Of a DNA stretch of 64,000 nucleotides, positions 35,355-48,001 are shown piece after piece. Below the pieces are notes generated by a model, which was not told where the DNA came from, made no database searches, and saw nothing but the letters and a program-made list of their open reading frames with translations. The stretch covers positions 13,289,982 through 13,353,981 of the forward strand of contig NC_090781.1 in assembly GCF_040054535.1 (NCBI RefSeq), given 5' to 3'. The position numbers and the translations under genes were made by a program. This DNA comes from Antennarius striatus (lineage: Eukaryota; Chordata; Actinopteri; Lophiiformes; Antennariidae). Position 1 is the first letter of the stretch; every line of letters begins with the position of its first letter.

Positions 35355-36023
35355 ATGTATTCCGCTGGTTTGGAAATCCTTGGGATGATCCTGGCCGTGG
35401 CTGGCTGGCTGGGGGTGATGGTCGCCTGTGGCCTACCCATGTGGCGGGTGGCGGCCTACATCGGTCAAAACATTGTGATTTCACAGGTGATCTGGGAAGG
35501 CTTATGGATGAACTGTTCGGTGCAGAGCACAGGCCAGATGCACTGCAGGGTGCACGACTCCATGCTGGGACTGCCAGCGGACTTACAAGCAGCCCGTGCC
35601 TTGGTGATCGTCTCCATGGTGCTGTGCATTGTGGGTATTGCCTTGTCAGTGACTGGTGCCAAATGCACCAACTGCAGCCGAGACGTGAGCAGTAAACCGC
35701 GGCTTGTGGTGTCTGCTGGAGTAACCTTCCTGGTGGCTGGAATGCTGATTCTGGTGGCAGTGTCCTGGATAGCACATGTCATCGTCCTGAGTTTTTACGA
35801 CCCAATGTTGGAGGAGACAGGGAAGAGGGAGTTTGGTAACGCTTTGTACTTTGGCTGGGCCGCCTCCTGCTTGCTCATCCTAGGGGGAGCCCTGCTCTGT
35901 TGCTCCTGCCCTCGTGAGGCAACTTCAGCACAAAGCGGTCAAGGCTCCATGCTTTCACAGGTGAACTACTCGCCTGTCAAGATCATGTCAGTCAATGGAT
36001 ACACCAGAAGAGACTACGTGTGA
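35355..36023 (+). CDS. Claudin, claudin-3-like
   Basis: One exon, 222 residues from the ATG at 35355. An in-frame ATG at 35322 would add 11 residues that no claudin has, so I prefer the later one. The start MYSAGLEILG resembles claudin-3 (MSMGLEITG). Signature W30, GLW 49-51, C54, C64, R81. Unusual features are QMHCRVHDSM after C54 and a loop 2 with LSFYDP and few basic residues, so charge selectivity of the pore may differ. The TM4 exit is LLCCSCPR, as in claudin-3. The tail ends RRDYV, a PDZ ligand. An ATTAAA at 36115-36120 is the likely poly(A) signal. First of three plus-strand claudins. Confidence 0.96.
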   Translation: MYSAGLEILGMILAVAGWLGVMVACGLPMWRVAAYIGQNIVISQVIWEGLWMNCSVQSTGQMHCRVHDSMLGLPADLQAARALVIVSMVLCIVGIALSVTGAKCTNCSRDVSSKPRLVVSAGVTFLVAGMLILVAVSWIAHVIVLSFYDPMLEETGKREFGNALYFGWAASCLLILGGALLCCSCPREATSAQSGQGSMLSQVNYSPVKIMSVNGYTRRDYV

Positions 36024-36879
36024 GCGTGTGACATGTCAGTGCACACGGAGCTACGACTGCAAATTTATGGATGTTTGATGGAATGGCTGTTAATGCAGCA
36101 ACTCGAGCTTAAACATTAAAGATTAACCACCGGAACATGTCTCAAGAGGTGTTTTTATGTCTGTTCTATCTAGTCGTGGGCTTTTCATGGTGTCTAATTT
36201 TATAATAACAATTAACACAATATTTGTGCGGACCATTTTTAATTTTTGCAAAATACAAAAAAGAAAAGTGTCTCACGTTCAAACTTTCTCCAATTTCCTA
36301 CTATGTAGTCCAAAAAATTAAGCTTAACTTTATCCAGATATTTTATTTCAATGTAAATGTTGGAGAGAAACAATGGGGGACTTGTTTCAAAGGAGCACCT
36401 TTAACTTCCTTTGCGATGTAGCCTGTCAACGACACTGGAGTGAAACTGAGTCAAAGATAAGGTAACTACACTGTAAGTGAGTCTAAACAGAGACACAAAG
36501 ACCACATTGATCAACTGGTTGGGAAATGTTTACTTATCTTACCAAGGTGGGAATTACAGAAATAAAAGCCTCAGTGCTCAAAGAGTCACATGAAAATCTG
36601 AGTAAACGAAAGCAGGATCTAAAAAAACTAAAAATTAATGACACTTTAATACTGCAGCAGCAGAGTGGGTCAAAGGGTGTCCTTCATCATGGGATCCATG
36701 GGGTCATACTATGAAATGCATTGATACATAGAATATAAAAAGTAATTAATTTAATTTAATTTATTTTGGCACATTGTTGTTTTAAACTGTCCATTCATTC
36801 CCAATAGACATATTTTTCTCATGCAGTTTCCCAGCCACAAAGAGTCTCTCAGTTGCTATCACTAAACCTTCCTACCCCC

Positions 36880-37210
36880 TATCAATGTAGTCACAACATC
36901 TTCCATCTCAGATGTGACCCTGAACATGCTCACAATAACATTTCCCTCAGGAACAGCAAGTTTTGTTATAATTGTAAGACAAGAAGTTGACCTAGCCAGT
37001 GCCATTGCAGTCTCTCTACACAGTATTATGATTATAATAAACAATAAAAATCTGAAACGTGAACCAACATTTCCATTAGATATGTAACCTTGCAATGTCT
37101 TTCTAAGCTTTTTAAAAGGCAGATAGGGTTCCTAGACTCCTAACTTTCTTGTCTAAACTGCTCCATAGTTTGACACCAGCATGTCCTCGTGCGTTTATAC
37201 CACCAAATGC
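36880..37210 (-). repeat. Possible LINE 3' remnant (CR1/L2-like)
   Basis: On the minus strand near 37130-37200 a broken frame reads GVKLWSSLDKKVRSLGTLSAF. This resembles the conserved end of CR1/L2-type reverse-transcriptase proteins (GVKLWNSL...). The rest down to 36880 is degenerate. The match is short and made from memory. Confidence 0.3.
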
Positions 37211-38796
37211 CAGATGCTAACATTGCATTACTACATTTGAAGTATTAAATTACTGGACCTTTCACTTCAATTATAAAAAATATGACTAACAAAAATATAA
37301 CATAAAACTAACAAGACACTAAACTAACTCCTATTATACACCACCAACATCAAGTACTTAAACCACCTTTTCCTGCTTCCATATTAAACTAATGAAAGCA
37401 TTAAGATTCTAATTTAATAAAGTTTTTTTTTCTGAAATTCACTGTTCTGCGTGAGCACTTTTTCTTTTGACACATTTTTTATATTTTGCCAGTAAAGCTA
37501 ACATTTGTGTATGTAACTAGTAAGAGTACATACAACAGACCTTAAAATATATGTCTTTAAGCTTGGCATTTTGCTACTGTTGTTTAAATCTGTGAACTTC
37601 CTTGGCCTCTGAAAGATAATTCCACTTTCACTACTCTCAGACTATTTAACAACAGGTAAGGTTCAGAAATATTTTTCTTTCTTAACTTGCTTTGGCTTGG
37701 GAAATGAGGTTAATGATCTGGCAGATGGGCTTCTAAATATCCTGAAGAACCCCCTTGAGTGAGACGCTGCTGGCTGGATTGTGTTTCAGTGCCCGGCTGT
37801 GCAGTCATGTGTAAATGAGAAAGTATAACGGCTCAGTCAGAAACAAATGCAAACTGCAATGTCTTAGCAAACCAACTCCTGCTTCATGTCTGTCACGATA
37901 GAATACAAAACCAAACATATCAGTGTTAAAACACTGAACTCTATCACGAGTTGTGTACAAATAAATATTTCAGCAATTAAACAGAAATTAAACTTTTAAG
38001 TCTGAGTTGAGAAGTTTAGGCTATTAAAGCTCTACATCTTCCTTTACCTTCAGTAATTACACAAAATGTAAAAATGATGTATTTTTTTGCCGATTGATGA
38101 AGTACTACTTGACCAGAGACATCTCATGTTTGCTGTTAAAGCAGCTCTTCATTTTAATGCCTTTCCTTTTTTTAGTTTGTGTGATTTACAGGTTGACCGG
38201 TGCTGTGCAGATTCATTGCAGTGAGTGAGAGATAAGGGATCCAGGTACGACTGCAGATATGATATTCAGAAGGGTGTTTTTCTGGACCATGTGCAAATAT
38301 TAAAATGATGTAAAATGTCCTGATTTGAAAAAGAACATTGATAAGACCGTCCTGTTAACTCACACAGACAATTGTTTCAGAATTCAGGACCGTGACCCCC
38401 TATTTCTTTGTATGGTAGAGTTTATGTATTATATATACAGTGTTTATGGTAGTCATGAACAAACATGTACACCTTCAGAGATACACACACCATTCACATG
38501 CCTTCCTCATGCAGATCATGAGGAAGGTCTTTTTTGTTGGCTTTTTTTTGTGACTCCCAACTACACGCTGGAGTCGGTTCAGTATTTCTAATGTTGTGTC
38601 ATATCAACAAGATTGCTAACAGACAAAAAAAAATACAATACAATAATGTGCAGCTCTTTCACACAACTTGAGGTGTTGAGTTTATAAAATTTGCTAAGCA
38701 AGTTAAAACCACTCTCTAGGAGGTAGGTGTGTCATTGTCTACAAAGAAATGACTGCATTGCAGTAAATACAGAGGGTTCACCTGACGTATGAAAGA

Positions 38797-38915
38797 AGAT
38801 CAGGGTAAAATTGTGAATTCAGAGACCGAAACATCCCACTACTTACCCTGACCTACCCTGAAAGTAGGTCAGGGAAAAATTTTGAATTCAGGGGCAGTCT
38901 CTGACTGCCTTGTTA
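38797..38915 (-). repeat. Dispersed repeat family R1, copy 4 (end fragment)
   Basis: Contains only one end of the family: GAATTCAG...ACATCCC, an inverted CCCTGACCTA/TAGGTCAGGG pair, and the shared flank GCAGTCTCTGACTGCCTTGT. The core with the paired TCAAGGTCA sites is missing. Confidence 0.7.
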
Positions 38916-38950
38916 AGAATGCGTTAGTGCTTTTCTACATTTTAATGTAT

Positions 38951-38983
38951 TGTTTGTTTGTTTGTTTGTTTGTTTGTTTGTTT
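38951..38983. repeat. (TTTG)n microsatellite
   Basis: About eight uninterrupted tetranucleotide units, just after repeat copy 4. Confidence 0.95.
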
Positions 38984-39660
38984 AACCCACTGAATTAAAG
39001 CTAAAGGTTTGCACTTCAACTGCATCTGAACTGTTTTCTTTAAAATTCATTGAGTGACTGTACAGAACCAAGATTAGAAAAACTTTAACTCTGTCCAAAT
39101 ATTCATGGACTTAACTGGAGGGAGGCTCACCCCAGACATAAAAACAAACCCTCCTGATAATCACAATCCTTGCTTCTGGTTTTAGGGAATTCATAAACCC
39201 TTTGCACAACTTTCAGTAATAAAATAAAACCAGAAACATCATTTTAAACATTTGACTCATTTGTCAGAAAAAAATATAATGGGAAAACTGCAGATGTTGA
39301 CACAGTGTTTTCCACGTTCCCTCAGATCTGTTGATCTTTACCATGTCTGTTATCCTTTAACTAGTCCGTACCTCAGATACTCTCGTTCTGTTTACCCTCT
39401 CCTCACCCAAATAGATGGGAGAGCTACTGAGGCAGAAGAAGTTAAATGATTAAACTACGGCCATTTACAAGCCAAGGCCAGGTTTTGGGACATTCAAACA
39501 AGGGACAGATGATGATTTGAGCTCTTCCCTGGCTAATGACTAAGTGACTCCACCTTCTCCAGTAAAGAAGTGACTGTTTAAGTGTGATCATCACTCTGGA
39601 GACCACACTGACAACTGAGAGGAGACTTTTCTGCATTTTAACTACCTAGCAAATACAGAC

Positions 39661-40317
39661 ATGCCTTCAGTGGGACTGGAGATACTTGGAGTGACTCTGG
39701 CAGTCCTGGGATGGATTTTAGCCATCGTATCCTGTGCTTTGCCCATGTGGAGAGTGTCAGCTTTTATTGGGATGAATATCGTCACAGCCCAGATCACCTG
39801 GGAAGGCCTTTGGATGAACTGCGTGGTCCAAAGCACAGGACAGATGCAGTGTAAAATCCATGACTCTATGTTGGCTCTAACTGCAGACCTTCAGGCTGCC
39901 CGCGCCCTCACTATCATCTCCATTATAGTGGGCATTGTGGGAGTCTTGGTGGGCATGATGGGGTCAAAATGCACTAACTGTGTAGAAGAAGAGTCTGCCA
40001 AGGCTCGGGTGATGATTGCAGCCGGCGTGACCTTCATTGTGGCATCTCTTACCCAGCTGATCCCTGTGTCCTGGTCAGCACACAGCATCATCATGGAGTT
40101 CTACAATCCAATGGTAGCAGAGGCTCAGAAGAGGGAGATCGGAGCAGCTCTTTACCTGGGCTGGGCTGCAGCAGCATTTCTGCTCATCGGAGGGGGCATA
40201 CTCTGCTCCAGTTGCCCCAAAGAACCGGAGAAAAGATACGGGCCTCCCTCAAAGACAATTTACTCCAACACCAGATCAATCGTCCCAAGCGGTTATGATC
40301 GAAGAGACTATGTCTAA
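39661..40317 (+). CDS. Claudin, claudin-3-like
   Basis: One exon, 218 residues. The start [10 protein letters not shown] and signature W30, GLW 49-51, C54, C64, R81 fit the claudin-3 group. Loop 1 reads [11 protein letters not shown]. Loop 2 is [10 protein letters not shown], with glutamate replacing the usual RD, a change that could alter paracellular charge selection. The TM4 exit is ILCSSCPK. The tail ends GYDRRDYV, like the GYDRKDYV end of mammalian claudin-3. ATG 39661 directly follows a short 5' UTR; no in-frame upstream ATG is needed. ATTAAA signals are available downstream (about 40620). Confidence 0.97.
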   Translation: MPSVGLEILGVTLAVLGWILAIVSCALPMWRVSAFIGMNIVTAQITWEGLWMNCVVQSTGQMQCKIHDSMLALTADLQAARALTIISIIVGIVGVLVGMMGSKCTNCVEEESAKARVMIAAGVTFIVASLTQLIPVSWSAHSIIMEFYNPMVAEAQKREIGAALYLGWAAAAFLLIGGGILCSSCPKEPEKRYGPPSKTIYSNTRSIVPSGYDRRDYV

Positions 40318-41423
40318 GCTTTATCCTGATCTTTTCTCGTGACTTGCCACCAAGGAAAAAACAGCTCAAAGATAGGCATTTGTTATTTGATTTTCATCCA
40401 ACCGTATCATGTGTGCTGTTTGAACCAAACCTACACCAACTGTATTAAATTTTTTTGTTTGTGTTTTGTGTGTTGGAAGTAGTCCAACAAAATCTTAGTG
40501 ATATCATGTGACATTTATTATATGCTTCATGAAATACATTTTGTAAAGTGTGAGCCCAACATGTGAATTTGCAGTTAAACTTTCTTTTTACTTTATTCAC
40601 TATGTATTTGTTTTATGAAGAAATTAAACATTTCAATTGACATGATGGAGAAAATCTGTTACCCTGACAACATTTTGATGTTCTACTTTTTTCATTAATA
40701 TATTTATTTTAAGCTGAGATGTTTTGATGAAAATTTATATCAACCTTTTTGATTTAATTTTCACCTCCCAGAAAGGCTGAAACACAGGAACAAAATTGTA
40801 TTCATCAGTCATACTTATAACATATTCTTTTGGTGACTTTTTTTTAGATAATATACATGTCCAAAGAATTTATTTTAATATGTCTTCTAGTCAAGGTGGT
40901 ATAGTCAGTCACACTTTAGGAGAGACTGTTGAAACTAAAACAGAAACACTTTTAGAATCTGAACCAACAGTTTAAAAAATAAATTATTTCATCTCTGCTC
41001 TTCAATCAATAGACTGAAAGAAATGTCTGAATCCCAGCTTCCTGCATAGACAGTCATTAGGCTGACGACTGGGAGTCTATGACAGCACCTATCCACCTGG
41101 CTGTCTCCCATATGTCTGTTAGCTCCATGATAACAAGAACTGCTACTTTGTCAGCTTCCCAACACTCGGCTATCTGAACTGACCTCCCTAACAATGGATC
41201 TGTTTCATGTCAGAGGGACAGACTTAGGGGATTTCAACAGAATGCTGGAGGGTGGAGGGGAGACATTTCTAAGCAGACAGTCACAGCTCTGAAGATTTGA
41301 AGAATTTCAAGGGCATGCGGTGGGGAAAAAAATGGAACTGTTGTCAGGCGAAACCATCAGAACAACAATTCTAAGAGATGCTTGACATTCACTTCATTTG
41401 TGATAACAGGGTCTGTCTGTCTA

Positions 41424-41492
<69 letters not shown>

Positions 41493-42432
41493 GTCTGTCT
41501 GTCCGTCCGTCCGTCCGTCCATCTATCCATCCATCCATCCATCCATCCATCCATCCAGCCATCCATCCATCCATCCGTGTGTGTGTTTTATGCTAAGATC
41601 TAAAAGAAGAGACTGACTCAGACATCCTTATCTCCTCAGGCAGGTCATTCCAGAGAGCTCTGATAGGAAAAGCTCTGGTTCTTGTATTAAACTTGGAAGA
41701 AAAATGCCTGTCTGAAACTATGCTGGCATTTATATGGGATTAAGTGGTAACAAAAACTGGAGCCTGGCCAATAAATTCCCATAAAATTGGTGATATATTA
41801 TGAAAGGGATTCAAATAAAAATAGGAGATTAATGCATTTACATTGGTCTCCTGTAGCAACTGCAATGTGGCCAAATGATTTAGTTCTAGTTTAAAAAAAT
41901 CTTTTTTTCAAAGGTTTTAGGTTAAAACTAGAGAAAAATGTGTTGCATATAAATTACCATACATAAAATAAGGTTAAATAAGATCAAAACAGAACAAAAG
42001 GAAATGTTTGTGGAAAATAAACCACTGAATGTTCCTCAAATCAAATTCAAATGTCAGATATACAATGAAGAAAATCAATTAAAACACAAGTGCAGCAAAG
42101 AACATGAGCATTAGAGTTAGGAAAGAACAAAACATTTTACAATCAAATCATAGATGCTTAAATGAAATGCGTATATTTCCTTTAAAGACATTTATAAAAG
42201 TGACCTCTCTAGGTGCAACCTCTTTGGTTAGCATTGTAAATCAAAAACCATTAGTTTACATTTTTATAATAAAGGAATGGTACTTATTTGCCCTTTCAGC
42301 TGTAAAAGGCCTCTTTGTGGCCAGACCCATTGTGAAGCTGGCCATGTAAGCTGATAGCACAGTGTCCACGTCCTTCCTCCCCTTCTGGTGATGTCAGCTC
42401 CTTGAAAGACTCCTCCCCTCCACCTGATCTGC
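40318..42432. other. Intergenic between plus-strand claudins
   Basis: Holds the 3' UTR of the preceding claudin and the tetranucleotide tract at 41411-41588. I see no gene. Confidence 0.35.
41411..41588. repeat. Compound tetranucleotide microsatellite
   Basis: A (CTGT)n block of about 20 units, then a few CCGT, then about 12 CATC units and a short GT run. One unit type has mutated into the next and spread, as in compound microsatellites. Confidence 0.95.
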
Positions 42433-42440
42433 TTTATAAA
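42433..42440 (+). promoter_or_regulatory. TATA box of the claudin at 42614-43261
   Basis: TTTATAAA, followed within about 50 bases by a donor-type GTAAGA (42491), which fits a very short noncoding first exon. Confidence 0.6.
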
Positions 42441-42490
42441 GGATATCAGTGAGGCCAAGGCAACAGATCATAACACACTCGCTGATGCTG

Positions 42491-42571
42491 GTAAGATATT
42501 AATTTAATTAGTACTGGGGTCTGGTTGACTTTTTCCTGTTGCTGATTCTTTTTTTTGTGACCTCTCTTCAG
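42491..42571 (+). other. Intron in the 5' UTR of the last claudin
   Basis: GATGCTG/GTAAGA at 42490/42491 and a pyrimidine-rich CCTCTCTTCAG ending at 42571 make a good 81-base intron between the TATA box and the start codon. The other plus-strand claudins do not show one. Confidence 0.55.
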
Positions 42572-42613
42572 GTGTGACACACATTCCGCAACGCAAGAAC
42601 AAGACATTCCAGC

Positions 42614-43261
42614 ATGTCTGTCGGGTTGGAGTTGATAGGCATCTCCCTGTGCATTTTGGGATGGATTATTGCCATTGTGGCTTGCGCTCTCCCAATGTGG
42701 AGGGTGACGGCTTTCATCGGCAGCAACATTGTGACGGCTCAGATCATTTGGGAGGGCCTGTGGATGACCTGTGTGGTCCAGAGCACTGGTCAGATGCAGT
42801 GTAAGGTCTACGACTCCATGCTCGCTCTCTCCCAAGACCTCCAAGCTGCCCGTGCCCTCACTGTCATCTCCATCCTCTTGGCCATCTTGGCTGTGCTTAT
42901 CGCCATTGCTGGGGCCAAGTGCACCAACTGCATTGATGATGAGTCAAGCAAGGCCAAAGTGATGATCATCTCGGGGGTTTTCTTCATCATATCTGGGTTC
43001 ATGCAGCTCATTCCAGTCTCTTGGACAGCCAACACTATAATAAGGGATTTCTACAATCCCTTACTGAGTGACGCTCAGCGGAGGGAGCTGGGGGCTGCGC
43101 TGTACATCGGCTGGGCAGCTGCTGCCCTCCTCGTTCTCGGCGGCGGGCTACTCTGCTGCTCCTGTCCGCCACGTGAGACCAGGTACAACCCTTCACGGAT
43201 GGCTTACTCTGCTTCACGGTCTGCAGCTGGCCCAGGGTTGGAGAGGAAGGACTACGTATGA
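42614..43261 (+). CDS. Claudin, claudin-3-like (closest to mammalian CLDN3)
   Basis: One coding exon, 215 residues, preceded by a probable noncoding exon (intron 42491-42571). Start [10 protein letters not shown]; signature W29, GLW 48-50, C53, C63, R80. Loop 2 is [10 protein letters not shown] with [20 protein letters not shown], very close to human CLDN3/CLDN4. The TM4 exit is [10 protein letters not shown]. The tail [11 protein letters not shown] then RKDYV follows the mammalian CLDN3 tail pattern (YSAPRSTGPG...RKDYV). It is expected in epithelial tight junctions, binding ZO proteins by the YV end. Poly(A) candidates are ATTAAA at 43504 and AATAAA at 43819. Last gene of the claudin array. 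Confidence 0.97.
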   Translation: MSVGLELIGISLCILGWIIAIVACALPMWRVTAFIGSNIVTAQIIWEGLWMTCVVQSTGQMQCKVYDSMLALSQDLQAARALTVISILLAILAVLIAIAGAKCTNCIDDESSKAKVMIISGVFFIISGFMQLIPVSWTANTIIRDFYNPLLSDAQRRELGAALYIGWAAAALLVLGGGLLCCSCPPRETRYNPSRMAYSASRSAAGPGLERKDYV

Positions 43262-46200
43262 GTGAAGGCCACAGCTGAAAGGACATTTAAGAACTCCAGA
43301 CCTTCCCTTCACACTAAATTGGGTGTACTGAGGGACTGAGCTCAAAGAAACAAAGAGACTCCACAATGAAGGACATGTGTGATTTAGCTTTAATGTTTTG
43401 TATCTTTGAATTATGCTTTTTGTTATACAGAGACTGAAAAAGCGTGACAATGTCCTTTAATCCCATTTGAAAACAAAACCAAAAGAAAAGTATGCTCTGT
43501 ACTATTAAAGGTCACAGTACTAAACGTTACTGTAAAATTATCTACTTTTTATACAGTCTCCTATACAGCTTCTCAATGTTTACCACAAAACATCTTTATG
43601 GACACCGCTGACTGCTTCATATCATCTTCATAATAAGGCACCACTGGATACAAAATGGAAGAACTGAGTGTGTTTGACGGTTGTAAATGGTGCAAATCAG
43701 TTGTATTCAATGCAGCTATGGTCAGGGTGGGGAGGAGGCTCTAAATACTGTCAGTGTCCTTTGTGTCCATCACGTCATACCTGGAAAAATGTATCCTGCA
43801 AGTGTTTTTTTTTTTTTTAATAAACATATTTTTCAAGATACTAAATGTTTTACTTTGTGGCTTTGCCTTAACTTTTTGAACTAATTTTAACTTATTTATT
43901 TATATATCTATTTATTCTTAAAATCATGTACCATTTAGGCTGTTGAGATTTTATATTTATTCCCACATGAATCAGTAAACCACAAGCAAACATGAGGGCT
44001 CATTCCAGGTGTCTTTATGAGAGCATCCTGACATTCAATCCTGGCGGCTACATTACCAGAAACTGGCAACTTAACCACACATGGTCCGAACAGTTAACTG
44101 CAGGATCAGTTAGCAGAGGTGAGAAGTTAGAGCACAGAGGACTGGACTCATGACAAACTTACATGATTTATTCATCCTTCAAAAACTATCTATCGTTGAA
44201 TGCCTGGCACAGCTTGTGTGCTTCTTACCAACGCCCTGCTACATATTTATACTATTACACAGCTTCGTGGGAGCTGACCTGTACCACAACAGATTGGTGG
44301 CCACTGACCTGGTAAAAATAGAAGCAGAAGTACACAGTATTTATTCCTCAGTGTTTTCCACCGAACCAGCCTAGACTGGTTTAGGTTGAAACCTGCTTTT
44401 ATCCTCCTGGGTTAACAAACTTCACCTCTTTTTTCCACTGTGGCATCCTATCTGCTCCTCAGTTTTTGGTTTCTTTTTAATGAAGGGTAAATCAGCACAT
44501 TATCATCCAAACTCCAGCCAGAGCTTCTTTAGACATGAGTCATGCCTTTCTGTCTAATTTCAAAAGGACATGTAGTCACACTTGACAAAAGGCAGCGTCT
44601 TTAAAAATTAATGAACATCTCATAGTAAATATGGGAGAGGTCTGTAGGTGCTGTATTACATTACTTTGTTACTGTTGTCTTTTTCTCCCATATCAGTATC
44701 ACCACTGACAAAGGGCGAGGAACAGCTTGACATCTGGTCATGATTAGTGCAACTGCAAATTACAGCTCAATTAAATTCTAATGCTTCAAAACAAGTTAAA
44801 ATTTAAGAATGTCTTCTGAAAGTTGCACTGCTATGTTTTCCAAGAAGATTTGTTTTAAAATGTTTTACAAACATTTTAAAACAAGTTTGTATGTATGTCA
44901 TATGTTTAAAATTTTGATCTGCTCTCAGATTAAGTCAGATGCTGTAGTTTACGTGTCGGAAAAAATGCAAACGACAACCTTTTATGCATGGATTCCATTT
45001 AAAATTGTAGTGATCCTTTACTTTACATATTTTACTAAGTCGCAATTTATTTTAATAAATGACTAACCTGAAGAGTTCATTAAGTTTGAATCCTCCTAAA
45101 TTCACTTTCTAGCTAGGTTTAGCATCTGTTTTTGCGTAATAAGGTAAAAATGTTGCAATGTTCAGGGCAAAGGAACCAATCCTGCATCCACCCATTTATC
45201 CAGATCTCCATCAAAATTCACTGAGTACTTTCCTGGCTCACCCTTGCACCAAATTTGTGGGAGTCTGTCCAGCAGTTTTGTATAAATATAACAAATTACC
45301 AAACAGGGAAAAAAAGAAAAAATAGACACGAAGACAAAATCTCTATGAAATAGATGCTTACTTGGTTTATATAGAAATGAAATCAGTTACACTTAAATCT
45401 CTTAATCTAGTCATTTTATTTTAATGTCATTTCTGCTACACCTCATTTATCATGTAGATACAACATACAGTAACACTATATAACATTATTCGGCACAAAC
45501 CACACAACACAGACCTAATAAACTTTCCACAGCTTCCACAGTAAATTCATTCCACAGTGGTGTCACAGAGCATCGTGATGACAGAGCCTGTTCACCACTG
45601 ATCTGGAATTTCTGTGTGCCTGTTCCAGTGACTTGTCAAAAACCCTCGGGCATGTTTGGTGTTTTTCAAGCTAATAAAGGATTCTTATACAGTTATATGA
45701 CAGTTGTTATATATACCTAGCTATCCTTTAATGGACCTACACAGCAAGGAAAGAAGGTAAATAAGAATGTATGAAAAATAGCATGAAAGAAATCAAGAAA
45801 GAAAGACATTCTGTGAGTGTCTGGTCATGCTCTGCAGGCTCTGACCAAACCAAACTCTGGTCACATGACCGATACTGGGGAATGTGAAGGGCAGTGGGGT
45901 TGCCTGGCACCTGAAGCCACAAAGCAATAGCAGCCCCCCTTCCCTGAAAATAACACAGACTCACTGTGTCCACTCAGTGGGAACGGAAACTCCTGGAGGT
46001 TTCTTACCTGCAACAACAGTATATCTAAATCCAAATCTAAACCACAAAAAGACCCACAAAGAAACTGATTCAACAAAAAAAATTCTTTCTATATTAAAGT
46101 TCCAGGACTCTGACTACTTTTGTTTGTGCTGATATGAGCTTTCTCAGCACATACCATTTTCTCTTTTTTAATATCTGCTGAAGAGCATTTTTCCTCATGA

Positions 46201-48001
46201 AAAGCTGGCTCCTGCTGCTCAGACTATAGTTGTTCACAAAAAACAACAAAAAACAAAACAGAGGAAGGAGTGCTTTTGTTTGCTTGTTAAAATCTAAAAC
46301 AGAATGAAAGGAGTTATGATAATGATCATACCCAAATCACAGAATCTGATCTCAAATTTTCATGTATATAGGAATTAAAGAAAATAGCAAGGATGATGCA
46401 GCAGCACTGCAATAATGGTTACTGAGATTGTTTCCACATACTCTTAACAACTAGACAGTCATGCGGTGTCCTGATGTGCTGTCTTCCACCCAGGGCTGAA
46501 CAGGTAGGCTTGGACAAAAAATTAAAGGTACAGCTTGTAACTTTCCTCTCATGACTCATATTTTTTCCTGCTTGTTTTAAGATCATCAGCAGAAATGACA
46601 ATTTTGTGTATAATCAACGTTTTTAAAACATCACAGTTCAAAGCTACCATGTTCATGATGCGGGTGAACAGTATGAGTGAGTCCTTGAAGGGATCGTTCT
46701 GTGTTTTTTACCAAATGTCCTGAGAAAGCAAATGGAGGATGACTGCACAGGGTGGAACATTGTGTGAGCCATGGGTTTATTCATGTGTTGTGTCAATCTG
46801 TGTGTGTCTGGAGCAACATCAGCTTATTAACTCATTGGGTATGAGCCCAGATACCTGCTGATAAGTTTCTCAGTCAGATGAAAAGAACATCCTCCCTTAC
46901 ATTCCAGCAGTATGTCTTCCAACTGGACAGAGTTTAGGAATGCTCGCCCTTCTCACTTTTCAGTTTGCAAAAAAAAAAAATTATCAGATTAAAGCCAATT
47001 TGGTAAAACAGTAGTGTACTCACATCAGAAAATGCCAGGTGAATAGTGCAAGGTTGCTGGTTTAAAGAACCACCACTTTAACTCAGAAAAGTCTACTTTT
47101 TGAATAGCTACTGGTTGATAAGAGCTGATAAAGGCTCTTCAATATAAGATGCATCTTGTACAATGAAATACAGCACACATCAAATGCTAAAAAAAGTCAA
47201 AATACTTTAAAATGATTAGTGCACCCATGTAAATTAGAGTAACCGAGGGGATTTATATGTCATCCAATAGCTTGTTTCCGCACTGCCAGAGAGACCCATT
47301 CTAACATCACAGTAATGAAACTTTTTAAGTATTGAGGCATTTTCAATAATAATGATACAGTCCATAAAAAACAGTTGCTCCTGCTGCCATCTACTGGACA
47401 AAGAAACAGCCCCCCCCATATAATGGAGATAAAAGGACATGGAAACACGTGAGAAACCATAAGTGTTAAATTACTTAATTTTTTTAAAAATGACTGAGTT
47501 ATCAGGTTCCTGCAAAACTACAGCAGCTACCCCCCCCAGCATCGCTCCTGAGTGAATGTAAGATGTTGATCTGCATTCCAGCCTGTCACAACCTTAAACA
47601 CAGAATAAAAGTCATGATCCTCCTGATCTCTAAAGAACTTGATTAAATTTAATCAGGATCACTAACAGACGTGCTTTGAACAAACCTTTGCTCTTTTAAA
47701 AGATCATATGTGAAGTAACGGCAGAAAGAAAAGTTGAGACCTGTGGAAATTCATTTTTAATTTCTTATATGCAGTATCAACATTAATTATAACAAAATGT
47801 CCCAAAGAAAATTGAGTTAAAGGGAGTGACGGTGGTGAAAAAAGGTCGAAAACAACTATTTAAAGAAAATATTTTTCCCATATTATTCATCCATATTTGT
47901 GCAAAAAAATCACCAAATGTTAAAACAATTTTAAAAAATTTTGCTTACAAAAAAAATTAAACATTTTGTTAGCGCTGTCAGCAGATTAACATGACGTCCA
48001 G
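43262..48001. other. Intergenic between the claudin array and the THAP gene
   Basis: Holds the last claudin's 3' UTR (signals at 43504 and 43819) and a repeat at 45166-45330. A 74-codon plus-strand open stretch at 44150-44374 has no recognisable features. I see no gene. Confidence 0.35.
45166..45330 (+). repeat. Fish interspersed repeat fragment
   Basis: The sequence CCAGATCTCCATCAAAATTC, then CTTTCCTGGCTCACCC, then GTCTGTCCAGCAGTTTTGT resembles a common teleost repeat known to me by its GATCCGCACCAAAATT...CAGTAGTTTTTGTGTAAT pattern. It is decayed and unnamed. Confidence 0.45.

Larger units (their letters stand above)
36121..39660. other. Intergenic between plus-strand claudins
   Basis: Apart from the listed repeats (36880-37210, 38797-38915, a TTTG tract at 38951-38983), I see nothing that codes. 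No TATA box is clear within 150 bases of the start at 39661. Confidence 0.35.

Noticed and set aside
41357-41603. Open frames of repeated Asp-Arg-Gln-Thr or Cys-Leu-Ser-Val
   Set aside because: Translation of the compound tetranucleotide repeat on both strands.
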